A stretch of DNA of 7,067 nucleotides from Candidatus Njordarchaeota archaeon (GTDB lineage: Archaea > Asgardarchaeota > Njordarchaeia > Njordarchaeales > JAHKLH01). Of the stretch, positions 5,625-7,067 are shown piece by piece. The DNA is taken from the NCBI GenBank assembly GCA_029856635.1, contig JAHKLH010000083.1, positions 1 to 7,067 of the forward strand. Direction: 5' to 3'. The translations under genes and the position numbers were made by a program. Position 1 is the stretch's first letter; every line of letters starts with the position of its first letter. The notes under the pieces were generated by a model. That model had not been told where the DNA came from. It saw nothing but the letters and a program-made list of their open reading frames with translations, and did not search any database.

Positions 5625-5897
5625 AGAAATTATATATGCAATGAACATTGCAACTATCGCGCATATCACATTTAAGAATATTAAATCAAGAAGATCCAAT
5701 TTTCCTAGTAACCCATAGTAGACACTTGAAACAATTATTAAGATAGTGATCCACGAGAATAATGCATCAGAAGATACAATTTTTGCTCTTTGCTTGCTCA
5801 AGTGGATTTTTGTTAGTATCTTTGAAAAAATAAAATGAATTATAACTACTGTGATAAGCAACGATGACGCCAAAAGGAGAACTTGTGTAATCTCCAT
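5616..5897 (-). CDS. Hypothetical small membrane protein, three transmembrane helices
   Basis: I do not recognise this 93-residue protein. Three hydrophobic segments lie at about residues 4-27, 44-62 and 70-91. A basic loop (KILTKIHLSKQRAKI, 26-40) between the first two is probably cytoplasmic, which would put the N-terminus outside. No functional motif is visible, and nearly the whole protein is in the membrane. It is convergent with btpA, and its last codons overlap that gene's end by 9 bases. The ATG at 5897 is preceded at close spacing by AGGGAT, a weak SD. The clean helix pattern and the absence of a competing frame make it a likely real gene, though short membrane frames in AT-rich DNA can be false. 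Confidence 0.6.
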   Translation of the reverse strand: MEITQVLLLASSLLITVVIIHFIFSKILTKIHLSKQRAKIVSSDALFSWITILIIVSSVYYGLLGKLDLLDLIFLNVICAIVAMFIAYIISLT

Positions 5898-5961
5898 AGA
5901 ATATCCCTAAAATAAAAATTATTCTTCATTTATCATTCACAGAGATTAATCTAACAAAAAC

Positions 5962-5971
5962 CTTTTAGATA
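5962..5971 (+). promoter_or_regulatory. Candidate TATA box of the tRNA-Arg gene
   Basis: CTTTTAGATA, preceded by A-rich CAAAAAC (BRE-like), is centred about 27 bases before the first base of the tRNA. This would start the transcript at or just before the mature 5' end. Confidence 0.45.
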
Positions 5972-5993
5972 AAGCCTTTTTATATGATTTTAT

Positions 5994-6068
5994 GGGGCCG
6001 TTGTGTAGCCAGGATAGCACGCGTGGCTCCGGACCACGTCGTCGCGGGTTCAAATCCCGCCGGCCCCG
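5994..6068 (+). tRNA. tRNA-Arg (anticodon CCG)
   Basis: A complete 75-base cloverleaf is present. The acceptor stem GGGGCCG pairs perfectly with CGGCCCC. The D stem GTGT/GCAC encloses the AGCCAGGATA loop with the GG pair. The anticodon stem CGTGG/CCACG encloses CTCCGGA, with anticodon CCG reading the Arg codon CGG. The variable loop is TCGTC, and the T arm GCGGG/CCCGC encloses TTCAAAT. The discriminator base is G. C35 of the anticodon and A20 in the D loop fit known arginine identity elements. CCA is not encoded (CTA follows), as is common in archaea, and there is no intron. About 71% G+C in an AT-rich region suggests a thermophile. The T-rich stretch at 6070-6092 probably terminates it. Confidence 0.97.
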
Positions 6069-6069
6069 C

Positions 6070-6092
6070 TATTGTTTTCATTATTTCATTTC
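6070..6092 (+). terminator. T-rich tRNA terminator
   Basis: Directly after the tRNA the plus strand carries repeated T-runs (TTTT, TTT) separated by CA or A. This is the usual form of archaeal termination after stable RNA genes. The gene on the other side ends at 6112 and faces it. Confidence 0.35.
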
Positions 6093-6111
6093 AATAATGT
6101 AAATGAGCAAC

Positions 6112-7056
6112 TTATTCTGGAATCAGAGGAATATATGGAAAGATTCTCTCCAAATCTTTTCTAATCTTAACCACGAGATTTTTTTCAGATATAAGTCCTC
6201 CTATGTTAATAATCGCGTGCGAATATTTGGCATTTATTAATTCAACAGCATAATCAAGGCTTTCTTGTAGTATTCGTGATGGATTTTTAACAAATAGAAA
6301 ACCAATGATTTTACCACATCTAGATAATAAAATTGTGATATCGTTAAGTGCTATTCTCCTAATATATGTTTTACTTTCAGAAATTTCTTTTATAATTGTG
6401 GATGCTCCTACGAGAGCAGCACTTATTAATGAGGAATCAATATATATGCTTCGTCTATATCCAAACCGAAAAGATGCAATTGGTACTCCAGCAACCGTAG
6501 CAATGATAAGTCTAATAGGCTTTGCTGCATTCAACAGGATTGCTAGTGGAAATCGTGCCAATAGAATTCCTTGTGAAAGAAAGCATGTTCCTAATCCAAG
6601 GAGCCACAAATCTTCAAGAAATCGAAGTGATTTTATCCTAAATGAATCAATAATTAATGAAAATATTCCAAAAGCGACCAATATTATAACGCTTAATAAA
6701 TATATTTTGAGCATTCTTTGAAGCTCTTTTAATTGAACTCCCCTCCATGAATTACGTATGTGGTTTATAAGTAAGAAAAATATTACTATGATCCCTGCTA
6801 TCTGTAGAACAGTATCAATTACTATAGCAATCCGGAGTTTTTCTTCAAATAATTCAGATACAGCAGTAACTAGACCAACAATTAAGATAAAATGTCCCGC
6901 TTTTGTTAAATTAAGATTATTTGCATAATCAATTGATAGTCCCCAGAAAACTATTCCGAAGATTAGAAAATCCGAAAATAAAAATCCTACTAAGTTTATA
7001 TCGTAATCATAAATACTAATTATCACCTCTAGTTTTAAACTTCTGATAATTACCAA
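6112..7056 (-). CDS. Membrane protein with C-terminal Roadblock/LC7-like domain, probably 5' partial
   Basis: At least 314 residues are present. The N-terminal half is membrane, with hydrophobic segments at about 21-41, 53-70, 76-98, 117-137 and 147-168. This looks like a multi-helix sensor module such as those at the front of archaeal signalling proteins (an inference). Residues about 182-285 are soluble and resemble the Roadblock/LC7 fold in pattern. IIATVAGVPIASFRF is a first beta-hairpin, DSSLISAALVGASTIIKEI a helix, IRRIALNDITILLSRCGKIIGFLFV three strands, and SRILQESLDYAVELINAKY a final helix. Such domains dimerise and in other systems bind small Ras-like GTPases. No kinase, HTH or GTPase domain is present. 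The first start codon seen is TTG 7056, but the frame stays open to the right edge, so the true start may be outside. Minus-strand GAGGTGAT near 7024 resembles an SD but no ATG, GTG or TTG follows it at a usable distance. Confidence 0.7.
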   Translation of the reverse strand: MVIIRSLKLEVIISIYDYDINLVGFLFSDFLIFGIVFWGLSIDYANNLNLTKAGHFILIVGLVTAVSELFEEKLRIAIVIDTVLQIAGIIVIFFLLINHIRNSWRGVQLKELQRMLKIYLLSVIILVAFGIFSLIIDSFRIKSLRFLEDLWLLGLGTCFLSQGILLARFPLAILLNAAKPIRLIIATVAGVPIASFRFGYRRSIYIDSSLISAALVGASTIIKEISESKTYIRRIALNDITILLSRCGKIIGFLFVKNPSRILQESLDYAVELINAKYSHAIINIGGLISEKNLVVKIRKDLERIFPYIPLIPE

Positions 7057-7067
7057 AATTGCTACCA

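Noticed and set aside
5976..5986. CTTTTTATATG as TATA box of the tRNA
   Set aside because: It is only about 12 bases before the mature tRNA, too close; the element at 5962-5971 fits the spacing.
6305..6721. Plus-strand open frame of 138 codons inside the membrane-Roadblock gene
   Set aside because: The opposite frame is longer and shows coherent helices and a domain; this one does not.

Overview
This window is an AT-rich stretch that looks archaeal, probably from a thermophilic member of the Thermoproteota or a related lineage. Four things point that way. There is a DUF763 protein. Candidate TATA boxes lie about 24-30 bases upstream of several start codons that have no Shine-Dalgarno (SD) site, as expected for leaderless or near-leaderless transcripts. 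The tRNA gene has no encoded CCA. That tRNA is about 71% G+C while its surroundings are strongly AT-rich, which suggests growth at high temperature. The lineage is an inference; no gene here fixes it.

Layout from left to right. Two minus-strand genes come first, with separate promoters: DUF763 (89-1222) and an unrecognised five-helix membrane protein (1314-2009). A plus-strand pair at 2211-3085 follows. It encodes a membrane-anchored extracytoplasmic protein and a four-helix membrane protein, and is almost certainly one transcript. It ends in a T-rich palindrome and faces the end of a minus-strand HAD-family hydrolase (3226-4005, TTG start with a strong SD). A divergent intergenic region of about 290 bases (4006-4297) holds a promoter-like TATA box and a foldable G+C-rich island that could be a small RNA. 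Two plus-strand genes come next: a small YdjM/DUF457-like membrane protein (4298-4735) and a BtpA/SgcQ-family TIM-barrel protein (4809-5624). A minus-strand three-helix membrane protein (5616-5897) overlaps the end of btpA by 9 bases. A plus-strand tRNA-Arg(CCG) lies at 5994-6068. The window ends in a minus-strand protein (6112 to the right edge, probably 5' partial) with an N-terminal multi-helix membrane region and a C-terminal part that resembles a Roadblock/LC7 fold.

The genes do not form one pathway. This is a mosaic of short transcription units, and half of the proteins are small or medium membrane proteins of unknown role. The items most worth following are the membrane-Roadblock fusion, the possible structured RNA at about 4097-4190, the secreted/membrane gene pair, and the perfect 13-bp tandem repeat upstream of the DUF763 promoter. 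I see no mobile element, CRISPR array, defence system or origin.
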